Origin: Gracilibacillus caseinilyticus
Lineage (GTDB): Bacteria > Bacillota > Bacilli > Bacillales > Amphibacillaceae
Direction: 5' to 3'
Assembly (NCBI RefSeq): GCF_022919115.1
Contig: NZ_CP095072.1
Span: forward strand, 1,302,001-1,366,000
DNA: 64,000 nt
Shown here: positions 16,605-23,438 of the stretch, in pieces
How positions within the stretch are numbered: the first letter of the stretch is position 1
Layout of the letters: each line of letters starts with the position of its first letter
The notes under the pieces: model-generated
Told to the model about the DNA's origin: nothing
What the model saw: only the letters and a program-made list of their open reading frames with translations
Databases searched by the model: none
Made by a program: the position numbers and the translations under genes

Positions 16605-17522
16605 ATGATGATTGTCAAGGAGCGGCAAAAGCCCAATGAATTAGTAATGTTAGAACTGCTTTCAAGGCGCAAGAGGTTGAGTTCAGAGGAGTTCAAACGG
16701 TCCCAAAATTTATCGCGTGGGTTTGAAGGTGAATTACAATTTGATTCGATTATCAGAAATTATGGAAATAACTTAACGGTGATAAATGATCTGCGTCTGA
16801 AAAATAATAATAACAACTTTCAAATTGACTCCACTGTAATAACAAACGATACTATTTACCTTTTCGAAATAAAAAATTTCCTTGGCCAATATTATTTTGA
16901 TAATGATATCCTCTTTAAACTTCCTAACATTGAGATGGAAAATCCAATTTACCAGCGCGATCGTGCAACCTCATTGTTTCGTAGATATCTTCACTTAAAA
17001 GGTTTTGAAATACCCATCAAGTCATATATTGTCTTTATTCACCCCGAATGCATCGTTTACCAAACACCTCTTTCACAAAAAATTTTATTCCATGCAAACA
17101 TTCGAACATTAATTTCTCGGTTAAATGAAAATTCGCATAGCAGTAAAAAAGGACAAAGTGTAGTTAATACACTTCTAACTTCACATTCGCAAGAGTTGCC
17201 TGTAAGTACTACATATACCTTTGACGAATTAGAAAAAGGTATACCATGTTGCCAATGCGGTTCGATGTCCACATACGTAAAGGGTCGAACCATCATTTGT
17301 AACGAGTGCCGTGTACATGAAAAAGCAGATGAATCGATAATCAGAAATATTGAAGCGTTCCATCTTTTATTCCCAAACGAAAAATTAACAACAAAAAGGA
17401 TTGCAGAATGGTGCGGGAAAGATATTTCTGAAGATAGATGTAAACGCCAGTTACTGAAGCATTTCGTCAAGCAAGGAGTGACGAGCAACACGTATTTCAC
17501 CAACAAAAAAGAAGTAAAATAA
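16605..17522 (+). CDS. NERD-domain protein with zinc ribbon
   Basis: 305 residues. Residues about 38-150 form a NERD (nuclease-related) domain: GFEGELQFDSII is the conserved Gly-x-x-Gly-Glu start, INDLRL and QIDSTVITNDTIYLFEIKNFLG give the Asp...Glu-x-Lys core of the PD-(D/E)xK-like fold. A CCQCG...CNEC zinc ribbon follows near residue 215, and a basic helix-turn-helix-like C terminus (TTKRIAEWCGK) ends it. A ribosome site TTGGAGGA precedes ATG 16605 (ATG 16608 is equally possible). Such proteins are common in Bacillaceae, and their role in DNA processing or stress is not settled. Confidence 0.85.
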   Translation: MMIVKERQKPNELVMLELLSRRKRLSSEEFKRSQNLSRGFEGELQFDSIIRNYGNNLTVINDLRLKNNNNNFQIDSTVITNDTIYLFEIKNFLGQYYFDNDILFKLPNIEMENPIYQRDRATSLFRRYLHLKGFEIPIKSYIVFIHPECIVYQTPLSQKILFHANIRTLISRLNENSHSSKKGQSVVNTLLTSHSQELPVSTTYTFDELEKGIPCCQCGSMSTYVKGRTIICNECRVHEKADESIIRNIEAFHLLFPNEKLTTKRIAEWCGKDISEDRCKRQLLKHFVKQGVTSNTYFTNKKEVK

Positions 17523-17546
17523 ACATTTTACTCCTCTAAAAAAACG

Positions 17547-18305
17547 TTATTCCGTTCCTCTCACCAAATAATAAGCCGTAACCGATGCGGCAATCGGAAT
17601 TACCAGTGCAACCCCCATTCCAGCGGTCAAAATGGTGATCATTTCACCACTGAATACTTTGGAATTTACAATCTCTCCCATTGAATAGGACAAGTCCTTG
17701 AACCAGATAATCAGTCCCATATAGCCGCCGAAAAAGGCAAAAAACAGTGTGTTACTACTGGTACCGAGGATATCCCGCCCAATACGCATGCCTGACATGA
17801 ATAGATCTTTTCTTGATATATCAGGGTTTTGTTCGCGAATTTCTTGCATCGGTGACGTGATCGAAATCGCCGCATCGACAATGGCCCCGATCGTACTCAT
17901 AATGATCACGGAAGTAGCCACTTTGATAAAATCAATGCCGATATAGACCGAGAACGTCACCAGGCTGTCGGATTCCTCTTCACTGAAGCCTTGAATCATC
18001 GACTTTTCGGTGATGATGAAGATAAAGAACAACAGTGCCAATGTCGTCAAGATTGTCGCCAGGAAAGCCATCTTTGTTTTGCTGTTGATTTCATTGATAT
18101 AGAAAAGACTGACAGCGCTGATGATGCCACAAGCCACCAGTGTGAGCACAATTGGATTGGCATTTGGGTCGTTCATCATCAGGACCGTTCCAATAACGAC
18201 AACAAAATTGATCAGAATCGCGATAAATGATTTGATTCCCTTTTTTCCACCGACAACGGCCATCAGTATAAAAAGAATTGCTGCTAATAAAACTAATGCA
18301 TTCAT
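17547..18305 (-). CDS. YibF-like membrane protein (YibE/F family)
   Basis: 252 residues and about seven helices. It corresponds to the second half of the YibE/F domain: GAIVDAAISITSPMQEI and SGMRIGRDILGTSSNTLFFAFFGGYMGLIIW mirror segments of the upstream partner (MDVAITMASSMFEL and QSGLEIGKDIMGTMTNILFFAYV), showing the two proteins are homologous. Its ATG overlaps the upstream stop by four bases. Function is unknown; a two-subunit transporter is likely. Confidence 0.8.
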   Translation of the reverse strand: MNALVLLAAILFILMAVVGGKKGIKSFIAILINFVVVIGTVLMMNDPNANPIVLTLVACGIISAVSLFYINEINSKTKMAFLATILTTLALLFFIFIITEKSMIQGFSEEESDSLVTFSVYIGIDFIKVATSVIIMSTIGAIVDAAISITSPMQEIREQNPDISRKDLFMSGMRIGRDILGTSSNTLFFAFFGGYMGLIIWFKDLSYSMGEIVNSKVFSGEMITILTAGMGVALVIPIAASVTAYYLVRGTE

Positions 18306-19378
18306 TGTCTCGCCTGCTTTCTTTTAATAAAGAAAATAGAGATGTAGAGTGTGATCGGAATGGTTATCACAATCCCAATTCCTCCCGCCAATGCCCTTGC
18401 TAATTCAAGCGAAAGATTCATCGATAGCGTAAATCCAAGTGGCATGGCATTCATGAAATATAATAATAATGCTGGGATGGTGCCACTTACGTAAGCAAAA
18501 AACAAGATATTCGTCATCGTACCCATAATATCTTTTCCAATCTCCAGCCCTGATTGCCTTAACGTACTTATTTTAATCTTATTGTTTTTATCAAATAATT
18601 CGAACATAGATGACGCCATCGTGATCGCGACATCCATCACAGCACCAAGCGATCCGATCAGTAATCCGCCCATGAAAATGAGATGAGGATTTCTGGTCAA
18701 AAAGGACATTTCTTCATAGCGAAGTCCCTGCTCGTCAGTGACCAGAAGCGCCAAATAGGCAATCAGTAACGATGCGAACGTGGCAATCAGCGTCGCGATA
18801 ATCGCGGTCAGTGTTTTCTCGTTCCAGCCACTCGCCATAATTAACGACAATATCGTAAAAAGAATGATGCTGATGCCACAAATGATCAGTAAGCTGTTAT
18901 CAGAATTTCGTATGTAAATGTCCAATGCTACAGACAATATCACAGCATTAACAGCAAGACTGACAACAGACCAGGCCCCTTGCTTGCGCCCAACCCATAG
19001 CAAAACAAGCACAAATAACCATGCTACAAAAAGCAAGTATTTGTCCCGTTTAATCGTTCCCACACTTTCTCCGTCATTAGCAAGAAAGAATTCGGTTCCC
19101 TCTTTCAAGCGAAAATGGATTGACTGTGATCCCGAATATTGATTTTCAATTTCCATGGTCTCGCCCTTGTCCGCCCCATTCAAAATGCGGGCAGTAATTT
19201 GCTGCGTCACCATATAATCTTCGTTATCGTTCTGGTCTTTTACTTCTGATTTATCGGATTCGGTAACATCCGTTACTTGGACGATCGTGCGGTCATAGAG
19301 CTCGTGATTGTTGTTGACGAAGATAATCGAAGCAACAAAACTGACGAGCACGAGCAAATAGATTAGATATTTTTTCAT
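18302..19378 (-). CDS. YibE-like membrane protein (YibE/F family)
   Basis: 358 residues. An N-terminal membrane anchor is followed by an extracytoplasmic beta-rich domain of about 90 residues (EDYMVTQQITARILNGADKGETMEIENQ pattern) and then the multi-helix YibE/F domain with DVAITMASSMFE and EIGKDIMGTMTNILFFAY. The start is ATG 19378, six bases after CTGGAGTG; a GTG at 19387 overlaps the ribosome site and is not used. It is first gene of a two-gene operon with the YibF-like partner. Confidence 0.82.
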   Translation of the reverse strand: MKKYLIYLLVLVSFVASIIFVNNNHELYDRTIVQVTDVTESDKSEVKDQNDNEDYMVTQQITARILNGADKGETMEIENQYSGSQSIHFRLKEGTEFFLANDGESVGTIKRDKYLLFVAWLFVLVLLWVGRKQGAWSVVSLAVNAVILSVALDIYIRNSDNSLLIICGISIILFTILSLIMASGWNEKTLTAIIATLIATFASLLIAYLALLVTDEQGLRYEEMSFLTRNPHLIFMGGLLIGSLGAVMDVAITMASSMFELFDKNNKIKISTLRQSGLEIGKDIMGTMTNILFFAYVSGTIPALLLYFMNAMPLGFTLSMNLSLELARALAGGIGIVITIPITLYISIFFIKRKQARQ

Positions 19379-19460
19379 ATGTTTCACTCCAGAAATTCAT
19401 TGCGGTATCTGTTGTAAAGTATAGAAGAGGAAAAGGCGATTGTCTATTAAAGGGCTGTGA

Positions 19461-19500
19461 AGAAAAACGCGCAACTGTCACATAAAAGAGTTGCGCGCTT
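19461..19500 (-). terminator. yjzC terminator
   Basis: On the minus strand GCGCGCAACTC pairs with AGTTGCGCG around a 12-base loop, followed by TTTTTCTT. It lies directly behind the YjzC-like gene. Confidence 0.85.
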
Positions 19501-19509
19501 GCGTTAGAG

Positions 19510-19707
19510 CTATTCTTGTGGAACTCGAACCCACCAGGCACTTTCATCCTCGGCAGGTGCAGGAGGAAATGTTTCTCCTTCTGCTAATTCGATCGTTGTA
19601 TCGTTAAAGTAATCCTCACTTTGATAGTCACTTGTTAGTTTTTCGACCTTGTAAATGCCTGCTTCTGGTGCTTTTTCTCCTGTTTTAAAACGTTGCACGT
19701 CAGTCAA
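19510..19707 (-). CDS. YjzC-like small protein
   Basis: 65 residues. It shows the YjzC pattern RFKTGEKAPEAGIYKV, then a strand with TTIELAEGETFPPAP and a Trp-containing end (WWVRVPQE). This is a small conserved soluble protein of Bacillus with no assigned function. The start is TTG 19707 behind an AGGAGG; no in-frame ATG is available. It is a monocistronic unit with its own terminator. Confidence 0.75.
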   Translation of the reverse strand: MTDVQRFKTGEKAPEAGIYKVEKLTSDYQSEDYFNDTTIELAEGETFPPAPAEDESAWWVRVPQE

Positions 19708-19791
19708 TGGTAGTCCTCCTGTAGTTAAGATTATATTTTCTATATTCTCTCAAATGGTAAAATTAAAACATACGATTTAAAAAAAATGCAA

Positions 19792-19820
19792 TTGACAACG
19801 GAGAGCTTCTCCATTATGAT
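19792..19820 (+). promoter_or_regulatory. Strong SigA promoter of the preQ1-controlled gene
   Basis: A perfect TTGACA (19792-19797), a 17-base spacer and TATGAT (19815-19820). Transcription would start about 20 bases before the riboswitch aptamer. Confidence 0.85.
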
Positions 19821-19840
19821 AAGAAAGAAATAAATACCTG

Positions 19841-19884
19841 TGCGGAAGAGGTTCATAGCTGATACCCTCTATAAAAAACTATGG
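19841..19884 (+). promoter_or_regulatory. preQ1-I riboswitch aptamer
   Basis: The segment reads AGAGGTTCATAGCTGATA, then CCCTCTATAAAAAACTATGG, with stem P1 AGAGG/CCTCT, the C-containing preQ1 pocket loop and the A-rich tail that makes the pseudoknot. This matches the known B. subtilis queC-type aptamer (AGAGGTTCTAGC...CCCTCTATAAAAAACTAAGG) almost base for base. It senses the queuosine precursor preQ1 and lies ahead of a VUT-family transporter, a known regulon member. Confidence 0.95.
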
Positions 19885-19887
19885 ATC

Positions 19888-19917
19888 AACCATGTCCATT
19901 GGATGTGGTTTTTTTTC
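19888..19917 (+). terminator. Riboswitch expression-platform terminator
   Basis: AACCATGTCC (19888-19897) pairs with GGATGTGGTT (19901-19910) including G-U pairs, followed by TTTTTT. It lies four bases after the aptamer, in the position of a conditional terminator. Confidence 0.75.
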
Positions 19918-19923
19918 GTTGCT

Positions 19924-19963
19924 ATGACACCTCTTCCGTGAACAACTATAGAAGAGGTGTCAT
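19924..19963 (+). promoter_or_regulatory. Hairpin that buries the ribosome site; alternative pairing with aptamer
   Basis: ATGACACCTCTTC (19924-19936) and GAAGAGGTGTCAT (19951-19963) are a perfect 13-base inverted repeat, and the second arm contains the ribosome site of the gene starting at 19967. The first arm region (ACCTCTTCCG, 19930-19939) is also perfectly complementary to CGGAAGAGGT (19843-19852) in the aptamer. The two pairings exclude each other, giving a second, translational level of control. Confidence 0.7.
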
Positions 19964-19966
19964 CTT

Positions 19967-20509
19967 ATGTTAAGAGTATTTTTATATTTAATTTCCATTG
20001 TCACTGCCAATGTTGTCACAGCGGCTTTTATGCCATTACAAATAGGGATTTTCCTTATTCCGATGGGGACGCTTTTTATTGGGGCAACCTTCATTTTTCG
20101 TGATTTGGTACAAAATAAATATGGACGTGGCAAAACCTATGCCTTCATTCTGACAGCACTGATTTTATCAGCATTCGTTTCCTTTTTACTCGGGGATACC
20201 TTGATGATCGTGGCAGCATCCGCACTTTCCTTCATCCTGTCCGAGTCCGCTGATACCGAAATTTATACCCGTTTAAAACTGCCAATCGCGTGGCGTGTTT
20301 TTTATAGTGGATTAGCAGGAGGATTTCTCGACTCTGTTGTTTTTGTGATTGTCGGCTTAAGCCCGATTGGAGCAGGCATGTTACCGTGGGAAGCCGTGCC
20401 TGCCGCGATAATAGGGCAGATTATAGCAAAAACCATTATCCAGCTGCTTGGTGCATTGGTGTTGAATCAGGTTTATCTGGTGAAACAAAAACGAGTAGCG
20501 GTGGAATAA
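19967..20509 (+). CDS. VUT-family queuosine precursor transporter
   Basis: A 180-residue membrane protein with about six helices, of the VUT (YhhQ/YpdP) family: an early ANVVTAAFMPLQIG segment, GATFIFRDLVQNKYGRG (the conserved RD...YG motif), and a late IGQIIAKTIIQLLGAL. Family members import 7-deazaguanine precursors (preQ0/preQ1) of queuosine. Control by a preQ1-I riboswitch fits exactly: the cell shuts the importer when preQ1 is plentiful. The ribosome site GAAGAGGTG lies inside a regulatory hairpin. Confidence 0.9.
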   Translation: MLRVFLYLISIVTANVVTAAFMPLQIGIFLIPMGTLFIGATFIFRDLVQNKYGRGKTYAFILTALILSAFVSFLLGDTLMIVAASALSFILSESADTEIYTRLKLPIAWRVFYSGLAGGFLDSVVFVIVGLSPIGAGMLPWEAVPAAIIGQIIAKTIIQLLGALVLNQVYLVKQKRVAVE

Positions 20510-20516
20510 GAAGAAG

Positions 20517-20550
20517 GAAGCTATTTTCTTGGGAGGATAGCTTCTTTTTT
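20517..20550 (+). terminator. Terminator of the VUT transporter gene
   Basis: GAAGCTAT (20517-20524) pairs with ATAGCTTC (20537-20544), followed by TTTTTT. Confidence 0.85.
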
Positions 20551-20558
20551 ATTGGTTG

Positions 20559-20935
20559 GGGAGGAGGATTGCGATTCAAACGGACAAAATCCTGGAGGAG
20601 AAGCGTTCAAATGACCGATAGAAGCGCCCAATCGGACAAAAAGCAGTCAGAGAGGTGATCGAATGTCCGATAGAAGTGCCCAATCGGACAAAAAGCAGTC
20701 GGAGAGGGGATGGAATGTCCAATAGAAGTGCCCAATCGGACAAAAAGCAGTCAGAGAGGTGATCGAATGTCCGATAGAAGTGCCCAATCGGACAAAAAGC
20801 AGTCGAAGAGAGGATCTAATGTCCGATAGAAGCGGACATTCGGACAAAAAACAGTCGGAGAAGCGATCGAATGTCCAATAGAAGCGCCCAATTGGACAAA
20901 AAGTAGTCGAAGAGAGGATCTAATGTCCGGTAGCC
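20559..20935 (+). repeat. 52-bp tandem array B (7 full units)
   Basis: Units carry ATGs at 20611, 20663, 20715, 20767, 20819, 20871 and 20923, exactly 52 bp apart, plus a degenerate leading unit. The core is ATGTCCGATAGAAGTGCC, CAATCGGACAAAAAGCAGTC, then a purine-rich run such as AGAGAGGTGATCGA just before the next ATG. In the best units the frame ATG...TGA is 48 bases, encodes a 15-residue basic peptide, and its TGA is part of the ribosome-like run for the next ATG. CCGAT...ATCGG also gives a small hairpin per unit. It sits between the VUT gene and the ABC operon terminator. Confidence 0.93.
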
Positions 20936-20950
20936 CCTAATCTCCCAACA

Positions 20951-20982
20951 CAAAAGAACTGTGGCAAAATCATCTGCCACAG
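20951..20982 (-). terminator. Terminator of the ABC exporter operon
   Basis: CTGTGGCA (20959-20966) and TGCCACAG (20975-20982) form a perfect eight-base stem; on the minus strand TTCTTTTG follows. It lies 15 bases past the ATPase stop. Confidence 0.8.
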
Positions 20983-20997
20983 CCCACTCGCACTAAT

Positions 20998-21915
20998 CTA
21001 CTTACTATTAATAAATACTTCCTCAAGTGACTGTTGTTCCATGCTGATTTCATATAATTGAAAGCCTGATTGCATCAATTGCTGCGATAACCGTGGCAGG
21101 TCATCCTCACTGCTAATATTGACGATGGTGTAAGGCTTTTTCGCTGCAACAAACGCCACATTGAAATCCCACGCTGCCGATAGCTCTGTTATTTTCTCAG
21201 GTGTTAAGGCAGGCGTTGTCCGTATTGCGACACTGATTTCATTCACCGCGTTCACTTTCAACTCTGCAGGCGTGCCAAGCTTTGTTATCTTTCCGTTACT
21301 GATGATGCCAACACGGTCACTGATTTTATCAATCTCATCCAAATTATGAGAGGTGAGCAGAATCGTTTTTCCTTGTTGCTGTAAATCGGTAATCAGCTTA
21401 CGAATGTTAATCGCTGATTCGGGGTCTAACCCTGAGGTTGGTTCATCAAGAATAATGAAGCTTGGATTCCCTAAAATAGCCTGGGCAATACTAATTTTCT
21501 TTTTCATCCCAAATGAATAGGATTTTATTTTTTTCTTTTCGGCGCCTTCTAATCCGACATCCTTCATTAGAGCTGCGTATTCCTGCTTGCTTCGGCTATC
21601 TCCAGCCAGTTTTCCCATATAACTTAAAAACTGGATTCCACGCATTTGATCATATAAATTCGAAATATCCGGCATAACGCCAATCTTCGTTTTCACCTGA
21701 TCGAGATCTCTGTCAGAAGCACCTAACATCTCGAAGGAACCACCGCTTTTATTAATGATTCCGGTTAGAGTATTGATGAAAGTGGATTTACCAGCCCCGT
21801 TATGACCGATGAAGCCGAATACTTCCCTTTCATAAATCGTTAAATCTATGCCACTCAGCACTTCTGTTGAGCCGAAACGCTTGGTCAGATTGGTTACATT
21901 GATCACTTCATTCAT
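20998..21915 (-). CDS. ABC exporter ATPase
   Basis: 305 residues of the CcmA/NatA-type export ATPases. Walker A GHNGAGKSTF is near residue 37, the signature SFGMKKKISIAQAIL near 130, Walker B FIILDEPTSGLD near 152 and the switch His LLTSHNLDEIDK near 186. A C-terminal domain of about 80 residues follows, ending MEQQSLEEVFINSK, typical of drug or peptide exporters. It is the last gene of a four-gene operon with a DUF2089 regulator and abuts the permease gene. Confidence 0.9.
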   Translation of the reverse strand: MNEVINVTNLTKRFGSTEVLSGIDLTIYEREVFGFIGHNGAGKSTFINTLTGIINKSGGSFEMLGASDRDLDQVKTKIGVMPDISNLYDQMRGIQFLSYMGKLAGDSRSKQEYAALMKDVGLEGAEKKKIKSYSFGMKKKISIAQAILGNPSFIILDEPTSGLDPESAINIRKLITDLQQQGKTILLTSHNLDEIDKISDRVGIISNGKITKLGTPAELKVNAVNEISVAIRTTPALTPEKITELSAAWDFNVAFVAAKKPYTIVNISSEDDLPRLSQQLMQSGFQLYEISMEQQSLEEVFINSK

Positions 21916-22614
21916 TTACAGATCCCTCCGTCTCATAATGAGAATACTCACAAATAGAAAGACAATGCCGAACAGCAGTGGCACAGGCAAAAGGGCTGAG
22001 CCGTTCTCTACATAATAATAAGGTAACAGATACTTGAACGGTATCATGTACCATTTTTCGACTGTAAGACTGACCAGCCCCATAATTGGAAGGAAAAGTC
22101 CTAACAGAATTCCCAGAAACATCGTCAGCTTAGTCTTAGGAATGATGGTGGAAATAAACAAAACAAAGCTAATAACATAGAACAAAAAAAGTAAAGTGGT
22201 GAGGTAATCCAGAAAGCTCCATTCACCTGATATGGCTGTCAGGATTGCATAGGAAATAAATATCGTCACGACCCAAAACAGCAAGATACCGAAAAATTTC
22301 CCGATCACGATTTGCCATCGGGGAATTTTGTTGACGAGTAAACGAATCGTCCTCATTTCGATTTCTTTGTTGATGACATCATGAGAAATTGCAAATGCAA
22401 ACAAGAAACCAAACATTAATACAATAAAGGAAATTGCCAGTGTGTAAACGGAACCCTGTGTCTCCCCAATAGCAAGTATTTCTTCTACTATTACTGGATT
22501 GTTTTCCAAAAAAACAGCAGATTGATAGGAAATAAACGTCAAAAACAAGATAATGAGAATCGATCGAATGCTCTTAAAGGAATCTGTGAATTCCCGCCAT
22601 AGAATATGTACCAT
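21916..22614 (-). CDS. ABC exporter permease
   Basis: 232 residues with six helices in the ABC-2 arrangement: a cytoplasmic start (HILWREFTDSFKS), a pair of helices with SHDVINKEIEMRTIRLLVNKIPRWQIVIGK between helices two and three (the coupling segment), and a short RRRDL tail. It follows a GAGGAGG ribosome site. It pairs with the downstream ATPase; the exported molecule is unknown. Confidence 0.85.
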   Translation of the reverse strand: MVHILWREFTDSFKSIRSILIILFLTFISYQSAVFLENNPVIVEEILAIGETQGSVYTLAISFIVLMFGFLFAFAISHDVINKEIEMRTIRLLVNKIPRWQIVIGKFFGILLFWVVTIFISYAILTAISGEWSFLDYLTTLLFLFYVISFVLFISTIIPKTKLTMFLGILLGLFLPIMGLVSLTVEKWYMIPFKYLLPYYYVENGSALLPVPLLFGIVFLFVSILIMRRRDL

Positions 22615-22630
22615 GTAATAATTTCCTCCT

Positions 22631-22915
22631 CTAATTCAAATCATGCATTTTCATTTTTGCTAATTCTTTTTCCGTTTTCTCTTCTAAATACTTGCGCCCA
22701 CTCTTCCATTCGGCGTACAGGATCAGCCATCCTATCGGCACAATAATGATGCAGGTCACGATGCTTTCCATGTCATTGATTGTAAACCGCCAGATTATCC
22801 ACCCTAAAAACAATACGGGAGCAATGATGCCTAAATACGGATTATCCCTTGTGGCAACATAATATTGCAACGCCAGTAGTGCTACAATAATGAATACATG
22901 ATAGATATCATTCAA
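22631..22915 (-). CDS. Small membrane protein of the ABC operon
   Basis: About 94 residues from TTG 22915, preceded by GGGGGGATAAAG and overlapping the stop of the upstream regulator (TTGAATGA). Three hydrophobic segments are followed by a charged tail (WKSGRKYLEEKTEKELAKMKMH). A longer start at 22951 would lie deep inside the regulator gene. It may be an accessory subunit of the exporter or a phospholipase-D-type N-terminal region; I cannot assign it. Confidence 0.6.
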   Translation of the reverse strand: MNDIYHVFIIVALLALQYYVATRDNPYLGIIAPVLFLGWIIWRFTINDMESIVTCIIIVPIGWLILYAEWKSGRKYLEEKTEKELAKMKMHDLN

Positions 22916-23216
22916 CTTTATCCCCCCTTTCCATTGTTTTGTATTTATCAATGATCAATTTGGCATCTTCCACACTGATTCGATCATCGATGGATAAGGT
23001 TTTGATGAAAGAAATGAATGCTTCCTTTTCTTCTGCGTCATTTGCTTTTATTTTTTCAATTAACCGATTCAATTTAATTCTGACGGTTGGATAAGATACA
23101 TCATATATGTTCGATATCTCTTTCAGGGAGCCTGAATTGACTACAAAATTTTTAATAAATTCCAAATCTTCTTTTTCCAATGCTAACAGCCAATTTGGAA
23201 ATTCTTTCGCATCCAT
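22908..23216 (-). CDS. DUF2089-family HTH regulator
   Basis: 102 residues. FPNWLLALEKEDLEFIKNFV, then SGSLKEISNIYDVSYPTVRIKLNRLIEKI is the DUF2089 pattern: a helix-turn-helix in which SLKEISNIYDVSYPTVR forms the recognition unit. A helical C-terminal half follows. First gene of the operon, so it probably autoregulates and controls the exporter. A TAGGAGG-type ribosome site precedes ATG 23216. Confidence 0.8.
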   Translation of the reverse strand: MDAKEFPNWLLALEKEDLEFIKNFVVNSGSLKEISNIYDVSYPTVRIKLNRLIEKIKANDAEEKEAFISFIKTLSIDDRISVEDAKLIIDKYKTMERGDKVE

Positions 23217-23338
23217 ATATTACCTCCTTTGCTTTGTCTTGTTATAATTTAACATATTATTTAAGAAAGTTAAAGTATTTCTTAACAAAATTAAATAAAA
23301 CAACAAATGATTGGTTAAATGTTCATTTACACATAGCT

Positions 23339-23409
23339 TATAATGGGAATAAGAAAGGTTTCCGCTAAAGAGGAAAAAGTATAACTTAATAAAATGTAAG
23401 CACTTACTT
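23339..23409 (+). promoter_or_regulatory. Possible promoter and operator of the PTS operon
   Basis: TATAAT at 23339-23344 is a perfect -10 without a good -35, which would suit an activator-dependent promoter. About 55 bases on, ATGTAAGCACTTAC (23394-23407) is a small inverted repeat (GTAAG/CTTAC) and resembles a degraded cre box. Both calls are tentative. Confidence 0.25.
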
Positions 23410-23438
23410 ATACTAAAAGCAGAAAGGAGCAAATGAAA

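Noticed and set aside
20559..20935. Array B as a CRISPR array or operator cluster
   Set aside because: The whole 52-bp unit repeats; there are no variable spacers and no cas genes. An operator cluster cannot be excluded, but the start-codon and ribosome-site layout is the stronger pattern.
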